A stretch of DNA of 64,000 nt from Antedon mediterranea (lineage: Eukaryota > Echinodermata > Crinoidea > Comatulida > Antedonidae): NCBI RefSeq assembly GCF_964355755.1, contig NC_092673.1:35351648-35415647 (forward strand), given 5' to 3'. Position 1 is the stretch's first letter; each line of letters starts with the position of its first letter. Positions 1 to 9,822 of this stretch are shown here, one piece after another. Position numbers and translations under genes: made by a program. Below the pieces are notes generated by a model. That model saw nothing but the letters and a program-made list of their open reading frames with translations, did not search any database and was not told the origin of the DNA.

Positions 1-740
1 AATACATACCTATAACTGTACATTTACTTGAACAAAAGTAATAATAGGAGAGTTAGATACGAGTTATTTTATTCAAATAAACCGCCATCGTATAATTTTA
101 GCCTAGGCCCAATCAAACCATCCTATCACCATCGTTAGTCTGAACATGCCCACTACAAGCAAGTTGCTCAGGCGAGTAAATTCTGACAACGTGCTGCATG
201 GGCCTACAAAAAATCCTTCTCGCGTTGCACATTTTTCAACAAAGAAGTCAGTATTTCCGGTTGTCTGACTAGATACGGGAAACGTGTAATCCACAAACAA
301 CGTAATTTTGATTAATTAATCAGTTTTTAATTAATATTTCCAAAAGATTTTCACATAGCGAAAATATTTTCGTTGACATTTTTGGAAAGTAAATTTTACG
401 CTTGATCGAATAAAAGCTATCCCAGAATCCTCAGACAAGCAGAAGTTAGTGATTATCGCCCTCAAACACAGAAGGTACGATTGGTGTCTAACGCCGACTA
501 TGGGTGTTCAACGCATGTCCCCAGGGGTTTCAAACGCCGCCCGTGGCACTAAGAGGGTTTTAAGATCCAGAGTTTGTTCTAGCTTATGTTGAAACTAACT
601 TAAAAGGTTAAAGAGAGCTTAGACATTTAAACCAATTTGTCATCCTATTTCCTTGTGGATAATGGGATGTCAGGAATGCCCCAGATCATAAGGTGGTGTA
701 GATGAATGAATCCATTGAAAGGATTTCAAAAGTTATACCA
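1..740. other. No gene recognised
   Basis: I see no supported gene here. A 65-codon minus-strand open frame (103-300) resembles no family I know and has no convincing splice or polyadenylation context. The stretch is slightly richer in CpG than its surroundings around 100-300 and 470-560, so it could be the edge of a neighbouring locus, but nothing proves it. Confidence 0.4.
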
Positions 741-744
741 GAGA

Positions 745-940
745 GCAATGTGGCATACTGAAACCTGCCATCCATTAGCATTGTGTTGGTCTAACGATTG
801 TGAGTCCGATTCCACGATTGTCACATTGCTTGTATCATTAGGCAAAACACTTTGCCTCTCTCCACCCAGGTGTACACCTCGATCAAGACACAACCTTGCG
901 CTGATTAATAGCTGCATTATGGGAGTGTTTCCATAAGTGT
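745..940 (+). repeat. tRNA-derived SINE, copy 1
   Basis: This copy shares a core with the minus-strand copy at 4931-5125: a degenerate tRNA-like head ending in GTCACATTGCTTG, then CTTTGCCTCTCTCCACC, then a tail containing TTGCGCTGATTA and AGCTGCATTATGG. It lacks about 20 bases (GGTACCTGGTAAGGT region) present in copy 2. The two copies support each other. The family resembles tRNA-headed SINEs common in marine invertebrates. Confidence 0.65.
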
Positions 941-1027
941 TTGATCCAAAAATGACTGGGGTAATAATATTTACAGAGGTTAGAGGTTTCTTAACATTGA
1001 GCACTTTATAAATCCAGGATATTATTA

Positions 1028-1580
1028 CCTCCGCCAAGGAGGTTATGTTTTCACCCCTGTATGTTTGTGTGTGTGTTTGTGTGTTTGTGTGTCTGTGAAC
1101 AGCTTGGAGGCCACAGTTTTTATCCGATTCTCACCAAATTTAGCCACAATGATTTATGCCTCAAAAGCTCGGACGAGTTTGAATTTGAAGGGAAAAGGTC
1201 ATAGGTCAAGGTCACAACTAACAAAAAACTATTTTACTGCCTACAGACCACAGTTTTTATCCGATTCTCACCAAATTTAGCCACAATGATCAATTACTTA
1301 TATAATTGTGGTTAAATTTTGAAGGGTCAGGGTCAAAGATCAAGGTCCACAAAAAAAAAAAAAACCTCAGCAGGACTTGAACCAGCGATCTCAACTGTGA
1401 GAGGCTGGATACATAACCATTACACCAAACTCTCATCTACAACTTGGTAGTGTGCGTTAGCCTATTTACATTTAGAACTAATAAAAAAAAAATTTAAATA
1501 TATATATATATTTTCCGGGGACATTTTATGTAGGGAATTTTACAGTAGTCGGAGGTTTGTACTCTCGGAGTACCCTCTAG
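1028..1580. repeat. Dispersed CCTCCGCCAAGGAGG element with tRNA-like core
   Basis: The left end reads CCTCCGCCAAGGAGGTTATG and the right end GTACTCTCGGAGTACCCTC, a pair of ends I recognise from a widespread non-autonomous repeat of marine animals. It contains a (GTGTTT) tract, two copies of a block with TTTTTATCCGATTCTCACC (near 1117 and 1252), an A14 run, and a minus-strand tRNA relic at 1365-1434. No coding capacity is seen. Confidence 0.6.
1365..1434 (-). tRNA. tRNA-like relic (pseudogene or SINE head)
   Basis: Read on the minus strand, an A-box-like TGGTGTAATGGTTA (1414-1427) is followed by a B-box GGTTCAAGTCC (1373-1383) at tRNA spacing. The acceptor ends do not pair as a clean 7-bp stem, so this is a pseudogene or the pol III head of a SINE rather than a working tRNA. 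Confidence 0.45.
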
Positions 1581-2200
1581 TTATTATTATTATTAATATT
1601 ATTATTATTACATTTAACTTTTGATATTAACTAATATAAATGCCTGCATGAAAAATCTAAGTACAGTCCTTTACGTGTATTGTACCTTAGTAGGGTACCG
1701 GTAGGGGTGATGATCATGTCTTGTGATTCAGTATTGCCTACAAGGATGTGACTAGAGGGGAGACTAGGAGGTGGGGGTAAACATTGTAATTACCAGCAAG
1801 GGGTTTCTTGGTCATGTTTGCAGGTTTAAAATTAGGCAGGATGGACTTCGTTGGGTATTCAGGATATGGCCACCCTACTTGATTACATCCATGCCTAGTA
1901 CATATTATGTCATAATTAAACTGAGATAAGCGTGGCATGAAATTTAAGTATTTTGCATTTAGACTTAAAACCTGACTGCTTATCAATCTGAAATAAACCA
2001 CTCCCACTTTATACATGTTGTAGCTATAGTGTTATACAACACGTAATTGAGATTTGCAATTACAATTTGTTTAAATAAATGATGATATGATTTTTTTTTG
2101 TGCAATATGTTGCTCATTGTGATTTAAAAAAAAATAAATAAACAGATTTTTGAGTATCTAATTTATGTCTTCTGTGTTTTTTAAAGTTCAACAATCTTAT
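1581..2200. other. AT-rich DNA, no gene recognised
   Basis: Contains an ATT microsatellite at about 1582-1610 and an unrecognised 92-codon minus-strand frame (1738-2016) with no homology or splice support that I can see. Confidence 0.4.
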
Positions 2201-3278
2201 TTATGCAATGGTCGGTTGTTAACTCCAGCTCCAAATGGCGCGTTATATCTTAAAAGCACCTCGAAATACACCTTGTGCCGCCTTATATGGAGAGCTTGGT
2301 TGGTCTCCAATTAACGAGATTCATAACGCTCTTCGTATAAAATACTTCCATAGAATTATAAAGATGGAAAACTATCGATGGCCAAAAATTATGTTTATTG
2401 GAATGCTACAACTTAATTGTGAATTTAAAGACTTAAGGTATAAGTTTCTATCTTGTATAAACGATATTCTCTTGAAGTGTAATTTTGAATCCAAAAATAT
2501 TTTCACCACTCTCTCAAATTATAAAGAAGTCTACTTTCCAATTTCTGAAATCTTAAGAAAACTTAACTATATAATGATAGATGAATGGAGAATTGAATTA
2601 CAAAATAAATCAAGTCTCCACATCTATGAAACATTAAAATCAAAATCTGGACTTGAAAATTACTTAATTGATAAAACTAATTTTGAAGGTGCTGCATTAA
2701 AATTTAAAGCTCGTTCAAATACTCTACCTTTGAATGATAGAACTGCAAATTGGAATATTGATAATAATGAAAAATGTAAATTATGCGGTACAAATTCGGA
2801 CGAAGACATCCATCATTTCATCTTTAATTGTCCAGCTTTAAATAATATACGTAATCAGGAATTATTTAATTTATATGTGGAAATGTATAGAAATGGCAAC
2901 AAAGATATGTTTGATACTTTTTATACTTCTCATGAAAATGACAAACTTAAATATATTTTGGGATACTCAGATAATTTAATTGATGAAGAGTGTGAAAATA
3001 TTTTGGATAGTTTTTGTAAAAGATACCTAAAACAAGCATGGAAATTTCGAAAAATGATTTACTGAATTCCATGAGTGTAAAGTTATGATCTACTGTATGT
3101 ATCGATGTAAATTGGGGGGGGGGGGGGGGGGGGGTTGGATAGGGGTTGATAGTTGCTTTTGCCTTTTTTTTACTTTTCTGTTAATTGTTATATTTTGTAT
3201 TGTGAAGGATGCACCTTTGTGCTAAGTGTGCCACCGATCTAAAGGTGTAATTCCAAATAAATAAATAAATAAATAAAC
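2200..3278 (+). mobile_element. 5'-truncated non-LTR retrotransposon, 3' end
   Basis: The open frame 2235-3065 (276 codons) reads as the C-terminal part of a LINE reverse-transcriptase polyprotein. It has a zinc-knuckle-like cluster KCKLCG...HHFIFNCPALNNIR near residues 180-208 and a preceding LKFKARSNTLPLNDR segment typical of the region after the RT thumb. The catalytic RT core and endonuclease are absent, which is normal for a 5'-truncated insertion. A short 3' UTR follows with a run of 21 G (3114-3134) and ends in a tandem AAAT tail (3254-3277). That tail marks the 3' end and the orientation. The exact clade (L1/Tx1-like, Jockey-like or other) cannot be fixed without the RT core. The long open frame suggests a fairly young copy. 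Confidence 0.8.
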
Positions 3279-3301
3279 TTGCAGTTGTAGCCAACTTGTA
3301 T

Positions 3302-3355
3302 ATTTTAAGTGACCGCTGCACTTAGGATTTAGTAAGTTCAGCGGTCACTTAAAAT
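3302..3355. repeat. 23-bp inverted repeat with 8-nt loop
   Basis: The left arm (3302-3324) and right arm (3333-3355) pair with a single mismatch. The core AAGTGACCGCTG faces CAGCGGTCACTT. It lies immediately 3' of the LINE tail. Confidence 0.75.
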
Positions 3356-4140
3356 GAAGAAACAAATAAAGTATGCTTTTAGAATATTTATCGCATAAAT
3401 TATCAAATGCAGGCCTTGATGTTGTCCTTGCTTCTTCTGAATTGTATTGTATGTGGTGTGGTATATAAAACAAATATTGACTAGGACTTTTATTGTGATA
3501 TGGTTCAAAATATAGCCCACAGTAATTTGGAGATATACTATAGTTTCCAGATCAGCTTGAGTTAGTCTTGTTATATTTGTATAATATCATTGTTTACTTT
3601 TACAATGTTAACATTTCCAGGTAGGATTAAAGTTTCTTTACACAAACACCACTTTTTATACTTGCATGATTTTGTTTTTCTATTGAATTGAATCTTTCAT
3701 AGTTTGAGCATACGCAAAAAGTGATTCCTCCTTTCCCTACCTACCCTAAGTTTAATTCAATTCAATTCATTTATTTTCCAGAAGAGAGCCCTGTTCATGT
3801 CAGTTTATTACTAATTTGATACATTCATTACAGCCTATGAATATGAATTTGATGTAATAGTTGATTACATTAATATAATAGCTGGCAATTGTCATAAAAT
3901 TACCAGAGCATGCATTTGGTAACAATAATGAGTGTACATTGTGTATAAATGACGACATACCTTTATGTTTACTACCATTGATCGATAATGAGTCTATAAA
4001 AATACTTCCTTGTCGAGTGTACTTCTGGCTGCTTTCCCTTGTAGTACTACATTAATGGTTGATTGCAGTATAGTTTCCTTTATTTGTTGATACATAGTTA
4101 CATTTCCTGTTATATATAAATTTAAACTCTATATTATCAT
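3356..4140. other. AT-rich DNA, no gene recognised
   Basis: No gene. A tandem AATTC tract followed by TTTATTTTCC at about 3750-3780 looks like the 3' tail of a minus-strand LINE relic. Confidence 0.35.
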
Positions 4141-4141
4141 A

Positions 4142-4159
4142 CACGTGACACTGACGTCA
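4142..4159. promoter_or_regulatory. E-box plus full CRE
   Basis: CACGTG (4142-4147) lies four bases from a palindromic TGACGTCA (4152-4159), about 430 bp upstream of the start codon of the candidate small gene at 4590. Both are exact consensus sites (bHLH and CREB/ATF). The link to that gene is inferred from position only. Confidence 0.35.
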
Positions 4160-4589
4160 CACTGACCTAGTACCAGCAATTTATTTTAACTTTTGTAAAA
4201 TTAAATTTGATGCATGGATAATTTAATTTGGGTCATTCTAAAAATAGTATTTATTTGTAATATTATTTTACTCAATGAATTTTAGAATCAATTAAAAAAT
4301 ACTAATTTATGAAAAAAAAGCAATATAATGTATTATGCAATTACCATGTGCTTGGTCTTTTTCTCTACGGCAGGAGTAGATAAACACCACGGTACGTTCT
4401 GCTCAAAGAAAATGTTTCTTTTTTATGTTGAAATAATGATTATTATTAATCATCTTATAGTTTTTCAGAAAATCACTTGTACCAGAAAATATTTGTATTT
4501 AGTTATTCACTTTTTATTTATTTATTCTTTTTTATTTTCCCTTTTCATAGGTTTTCTTTTCTTGTTAAGCAGCATAGTCTCTAGAAAAC

Positions 4590-6082
4590 ATGGGATTCTT
4601 TGATATATTGGTAAGTAATGTAAAACAAAATATTAGTTAGTAGTGTTTAATTTGCTCAATTCTTGGTGGAAGAGGTGATGGTTGAGATTAGAGTGGATTT
4701 TTTCCCACACCTGTTCAACAGCATTATGTTTAAACATTATGTAATAATGTTAAAATAGAGGTGAGCCCTCTTTGAAATAAGCACTAATTGAGATATCTTG
4801 CATCATTTTGTGTTTAAAGGCTTGGTGTATAGCATTTTGATTGAAAACAGAAAATGTGCATATCCATTATCAACCTATGATAGAACCATGTTTTATTATA
4901 ATAAATAATAATAATATCATCGATTTGTTGTGAAACCTGTACCATAATGCAGCTAGTAATCAGCGCAAAGTTGTGTCTTGACCTTACCAGGTACCCATTT
5001 GTACACTTAGGTGGAGAGAGGCAATCGTATTAGTAAAGTGTTTTTCTCAAAGATGCAAGCAATGTGACGAGCATTGGATTTGAACCCACAATCCAACGTC
5101 CAACACACTGCGCCACATGCTCTTATCAAATCTTAAAATACATTGACAGATTAACATGTGATGACCAAGAGAGCGAGGGAAGTTGAAAAGGAGCCGGGTA
5201 TGTGTTTGTTGTATAAAAAACATACTCATGTTGAAAGTATATGTTTTTATTAATTCCACAGAGAAGAATTCAGCAAGGCATTGTCCATTGGGGGACAAGA
5301 CTAGTAAATAAGTTTTTCAGTCCTCGTATAGAAGATGTAAGTAATTTTAATATGTCTGATAAAGGTTTTACACTTGTTTTGTGCATTCAGTATATTCACA
5401 GTCAAGTACAGTTACATAATTCTTCTTTTAAAGATGAATGGTTGCCCTCTAAAAAAATAATAATTTTTAACAATTTTTTGTTGAATATGCCATTCTCATC
5501 ACATAATAGTTATTCATTCATTTATTTATTCATAGTCAAACACAGTAAAATATGTACATGGTTTGAAATTATTTTTGTTAAAAATTCACATAAAAATATA
5601 AAAATGAGTTAAAAGGTTAACATTTTGTAAAAATACAAATAAAACACATCATTTAAAATACAGATAAAATACATAGTTTAAAATACAAAATACAAGCAAG
5701 ATTGGTGTGTGAAGAGTTACTCACTTTTACCAAAAATTTGATAAAAAAAAAACCTGAAAAAATGTAATTTAAAGCAAGAAATAGTCAATAGTCAATTGGG
5801 TTTTGGTTGAATTTAACTGCTTATTTTGTAATTTTATATTAAAGTGAGAATATTATTTTGTTTTGGTTTTTTTCTACGTAAGTATTAAAACTATAAATGG
5901 CCTATTTGAAGTTTTATTTTATTAATCTGGTCAGTAAATTGGTAAGAGTTTTGGTTCTGAGAGTCACATATTTATAGTAAAGCTTAAAAGTGAAATAACA
6001 CTGAAAAATTCTTTTTCTTTTCTTTTTTTAGGACATAATACTAATAGACAAAATGCAAAATTTGAGTCTTCAAGATAACTGA
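4590..6082 (+). CDS. Candidate small spliced gene, 48-residue protein, unknown function
   Basis: Three exons fit together in phase 0: 4590-4610 (MGFFDIL, then gtaagt), 5262-5336 (acceptor ttaattccacag, starting RRIQQGIVHWGTRLV and ending FFSPRIED, then gtaagt) and 6032-6082 (acceptor after a 13-base pyrimidine tract, starting DIILIDKM and ending in TGA). The start context AAAACATGG is near-ideal. An AATAAA sits 37 bases after the stop. The introns are 651 and 695 bp, and the first contains a SINE. The product would be 48 residues with an amphipathic basic front half and an acidic/polar tail. A Gly at position 2 would allow N-myristoylation if Met is removed, but that is speculative. I do not recognise the family. 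An upstream 5' UTR exon is possible because a tctctag acceptor lies just before the ATG. Chance assembly of short exons cannot be excluded. Confidence 0.45.
4931..5125 (-). repeat. tRNA-derived SINE, copy 2
   Basis: On the minus strand this begins with a tRNA-like head (GAGCATGTGGCGCAGTG, then B-box-like GGGTTCAAATCC). It continues through the core shared with 745-940 and ends near AGCTGCATTATGGTAC. It sits in intron 1 of the candidate small gene. Confidence 0.7.
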
Positions 6083-6118
6083 AATATTTCCATCTTTAAG
6101 CACTACCAGCAACAGTTA

Positions 6119-6124
6119 AATAAA
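6119..6124 (+). terminator. Polyadenylation signal AATAAA
   Basis: A canonical hexamer 37 bases downstream of the TGA of the candidate small gene. Confidence 0.45.
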
Positions 6125-6437
6125 TATGGATACATTCAGAAGATTTTAACTGTTTAGATAACAATTTTTCCAGAGAATATTTACTCTTTTGTTAACTAGT
6201 TAGTCTCACATCCACTGTATGGACACCAGATAGTCGGGACAGTAAACGCAAAAGGATGACAGTAAATAACAGAGCGAGTACAAATCAATTTCAAGAAACA
6301 CGTGCCCATGTAAACACCATGAACACCTAATCATAACCTTAAAAGTGGCATCAACCAAAGACAGTCCATACAATGAACAGAACAGAGTATAGTGTACTTA
6401 TACTAATATTTTGTATAAATTACTGTATCCTTCCATC

Positions 6438-6608
6438 TAAAGCATGGTTCACACTAGCGACGCAACGCAGCTACATATTGATGCAACAGTGCTGCAAATA
6501 TCGCAGGTTTGATTTCACGCAGGCGGGGGAAAATACAATGAGTGGAAGGGCATTTTCTTACATTGCATAAGTTGTGTTACATTGCATCGCTACTGGAAAC
6601 CAAGCTTA
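6438..6608. mobile_element. MITE, family C (copy 1)
   Basis: The left end TAAAGCATGGTTCACACTAG and the right end, read on the other strand as TTAAGCTTGGTTTCCAGTAG, are imperfect terminal inverted repeats, each followed by CGAYGCAA. A related element lies at 31546-31712. It is about 170 bp with no coding capacity. Confidence 0.55.
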
Positions 6609-7349
6609 ACCGTCTTGATGTGAAAGCTCATTACTTTATGTTTTAAAAATAAGGTGGAATGTCATAATATTTCGTATCAAATATGAAATATTTTTGCAAT
6701 GACATTTCATTTTTCTTAAAAACATAAAGTGAGCTCAAAGAATTTTGTGTTATAGTATGTAGGCCTCATTAGAAATAATTATGTTAATATGACCTGTTTC
6801 TGTGATTGCCATTATAGTAAATTAATGTATGTTAAATCTTTTTGGTTCGAAAGGTTTTCATTAGTAATAAATATTCTTCCCTTTGCTGCTGTACTTTGAA
6901 TTGTTTTGCTATATTGTGAATTCATAGAACAACTGAAGTCTTATGCTATCGGTCTCGAAAAATGAAACTTAAAATTCATGTTTATAACATGTTCTGAAAC
7001 TAGGTATATTGAAAAGAACAGTAGTAAGAAAAAAAGTATGAAGCAATATTTTAGAAAAGTGATGGAGAAAGCTACAAAATTAACGGACGTTTCTCGTTTT
7101 CATTCGGAACCATGCTCCTGCAAAGTTTTGTATTTTGTGCGTCTGCTTAAACCATGAAAATAAATAGTTGCGTTTCCTGTGAATTGGAAGGATGAAATCA
7201 CATGCTATTTATTGATTATTGGTTGAATATCTGAATTATTATTATTATTATTAGTCAAGTAAATTTCCGGAAATGAATGGTGGCAAATATGCACTGTTAC
7301 CATTATTTAAGTTGCCAAAATGGAATTAATTAGAGACAAATTCAACCAA

Positions 7350-7627
7350 CCAGGGAAAGTTATTTTACAACTCCCTGATCATGGCGTATTATCGGCTCTA
7401 TCTCTCGTTCTCCCATTATTTTTACCCACATGAACATACAGAATAAACATAGAGAATCGGCAATAAGCATCATTACTGGAATCATGTAATTGGGAATCTC
7501 TGACTTCACACCATAGTTTGTGGTTGAAATTATTATTATTATTATTTTTATTTGGTTTTCTGTAATTCTACGTATTTTGTTTTCTCATTTAGTATAATCA
7601 GGGAGTTCAATTGTTGTAACTCCCTGG
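7350..7627. mobile_element. MITE-like element with about 30-bp TIRs
   Basis: CCAGGGAAAGTTATTTTACA at 7350 continues to CTCCCTGAT (7379). It is mirrored by ATCAGGGAGTTC to ACTCCCTGG (7597-7627). The interior of about 220 bp is non-coding. I see no clear target-site duplication. Confidence 0.55.
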
Positions 7628-7644
7628 TATAATTATACGTTCAA

Positions 7645-9182
7645 GGGTCATTCTTCAGTAAGTGTCTAAAATCGTGTCCCGATACTTTGGTGGGATAGAG
7701 ACTGAAAATTCATCATTAAAAAATAAAAATTCTTGACTTAAATCATAATCAACATTATTGTAAATACATGTATAATTAATTACATAAAACAAAGATAATT
7801 ACATTGATATTGTTAATTTTTATAAAAATGTTTCAGGCAACCCCCTAAAATCCTATGTCCCGATCGTACATCTTCAATTTTATGATCGCTGTATATATTT
7901 GATAACAGGACTTTTGTTATCGAAAATATTGTAAAAAGTTAGTTAATCATGATTTCATGCGATTATATTCTTCGAAATACATCTCTACATACATTAAATC
8001 TCAAACTTTAAAGTTTTTGTTTGGAAAAAGCTTGTCCCGCAGTTTTGTGTCATTTCCATCACATAATTTAAATGTACCGTCTACAGTTTAACGGCGGGGA
8101 AAAAAGTTGACTGTGCGTTGTAAACATGCGAAGATATTGAAATAAAACTAGCCGCGCATAATTTCAATAAAAGAGGAAAAAAGCTAAAAAAAACGAGGTT
8201 TTAGAAAAATTACAGTTGCGTATCCGAACGGTATAGAACTCATTAAATAATTATAATTTCTGTTTTTTTTCAACTGGAAGTACAAGTTATTCACGGTATC
8301 TAGAAGTATGCAATCCGTCTCCGCTGTCAGACATGCCTACGATGTGATCCTAGGCTGTCCAATGCTAAATACATCATCTCCGTCACGGTCAGCTCCGTCA
8401 CATTTCCCAATGTTTCGTTGTGACGGAGATGACGGCCCGTGACGGATATGACTTTTTGTTATTGCCAGGGCCTTTTTTTGTTGTACATTTTGTTTTGTAT
8501 ATCTTTATTATGTTATTACATTGTATATCTATGTGACTTTGGTCAATAAACATAATCAAATCATATCTTAAAGTCATCTCCGTCACATGATTTTTTAGGT
8601 TTGTCATATCCGTCACGGTTTCATCTCCGTCACATGGATATTTTATCCTTTTAAATCCTAAAATATTTAAGTAATGAACGCAATTATGTGGTATATTGAA
8701 ATATAAACAATATTCTTCTACTATGTCAATGGATAGTAATATTAGTTCAACAGAATTTTGTAAAACATCAGTGACAGTCATACTACTATTTTCTGAAAAT
8801 TATTATTTTTTGGAATAGTAAATGGTTTTGAACGTATAACATCATACTTATAAATGTTAAAACAATCATTTTTTGATTAATAGAGACAAAAATAATATAT
8901 AGTATCAAAGAATTAATAATGGAAATAATTTTATAATTCCTGAACCGTTATTTTTTCTATCTTTGTATATTCCATAATTGTGACGGAAATGACAGTAACA
9001 TAGAACCATGTATTTATAAATACGAATAAAATACGAAATATATAATAAAGATTGCGCCAAACATACGCTTGCAATGTAATACATGTTCATTTATCTGAAT
9101 AAACTTTTAAAATTAAAAAAATGCAAATTTTAAAATCGATTTTTTATAAACCTGAAATTAGACACTTACTGAAGAATGACCC
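7645..9182. mobile_element. 1.54-kb TIR element with TCAA target duplication
   Basis: Perfect 25-bp terminal inverted repeats begin GGGTCATTCTTCAGTAAG at 7645 and end with the complement at 9182. They are flanked by the 4-bp direct repeat TCAA at 7641-7644 and 9183-9186. This is the hallmark of a cut-and-paste DNA transposon. No transposase is recognised inside. The interior carries about eight copies of (A/C)TCCGTCAC in both orientations, between about 8375 and 8990. The superfamily cannot be assigned from the ends alone. The identical TIRs imply a recent insertion. Confidence 0.75.
8398..8781 (-). CDS. Unrecognised ORF inside TIR element
   Basis: 127 codons within the 7645-9182 element. 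The frame runs through several of the TCCGTCAC motifs, which appear in the peptide as repeated VTD/VTEMT blocks. I do not recognise a transposase or any other domain. It may be a degraded remnant or a chance frame. It is listed because it is the only sizeable frame in this element. Confidence 0.2.
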   Translation of the reverse strand: MTVTDVLQNSVELILLSIDIVEEYCLYFNIPHNCVHYLNILGFKRIKYPCDGDETVTDMTNLKNHVTEMTLRYDLIMFIDQSHIDIQCNNIIKIYKTKCTTKKGPGNNKKSYPSRAVISVTTKHWEM

Positions 9183-9641
9183 TCAAATAGTTTTCATTCA
9201 TCATTGATGCACTCATCTTATTTATTCTTTCCACACATTTTGGAAATTGAAAACATTTCTCTTGTGTGTTTAACATACGTTAATAGAATGAATATGTGTA
9301 AGTAATCATGCCGCCCATTTTGTGTCTTGTCAATACTCCATGGTCCAATCCACAAACCAGAAGTAAACAAACATTACGTAATCAAACAGCGCCCTCATAT
9401 TTAAACTTTTTTTATACACATTCATGAATAATATGATGCCGAATACTCACTAATAATTATAAATACCAAAAATATCGTTGTGCATAATAATAAATTATAT
9501 GTTATGTTATTGACATTTATTATGCTATTCTTTTGGAAATAATTAGGAAATTTATATTACCACATACAAAATAAAAAAAGGTCTGGCGACCAAATTTGTC
9601 AACAAATAAATTGGAATTTGTTGTCTACACAAAATCACAAA

Positions 9642-9650
9642 GTCACGTGA
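9642..9650. promoter_or_regulatory. CLEAR-like E-box upstream of FKBP15
   Basis: GTCACGTGA lies 111 bases before the FKBP15 start codon and matches nine of ten positions of the TFEB/CLEAR element. FKBP15 is an endosomal protein, so lysosome/endosome-type control is plausible but unproven. Confidence 0.35.
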
Positions 9651-9760
9651 GTGCTATGGGTTTTTCAGAAGTTTAATTCCCAGGTTCAACGAAACAACCT
9701 GGAAGAATTGTATTGAAAAATCTGTCATATAAAGTCACAAATCAGTATCAAAGGTTTGAA

Positions 9761-9822
9761 ATGTTTAGTGGAGGAGCCGATGATGAAGATGGATCAGAAT
9801 TTGGCTCAACAATGTCTTCTGG
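9761..9822 (+). CDS. FKBP15: FKBP15 coding exon 1
   Basis: Starts at ATG 9761 (context TTTGAAATGT), encodes the acidic N-terminus and ends in phase 2 at GG|gtgagt. The family typically starts with a similar short acidic MFG/MFS segment, which supports this start. Confidence 0.85.
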
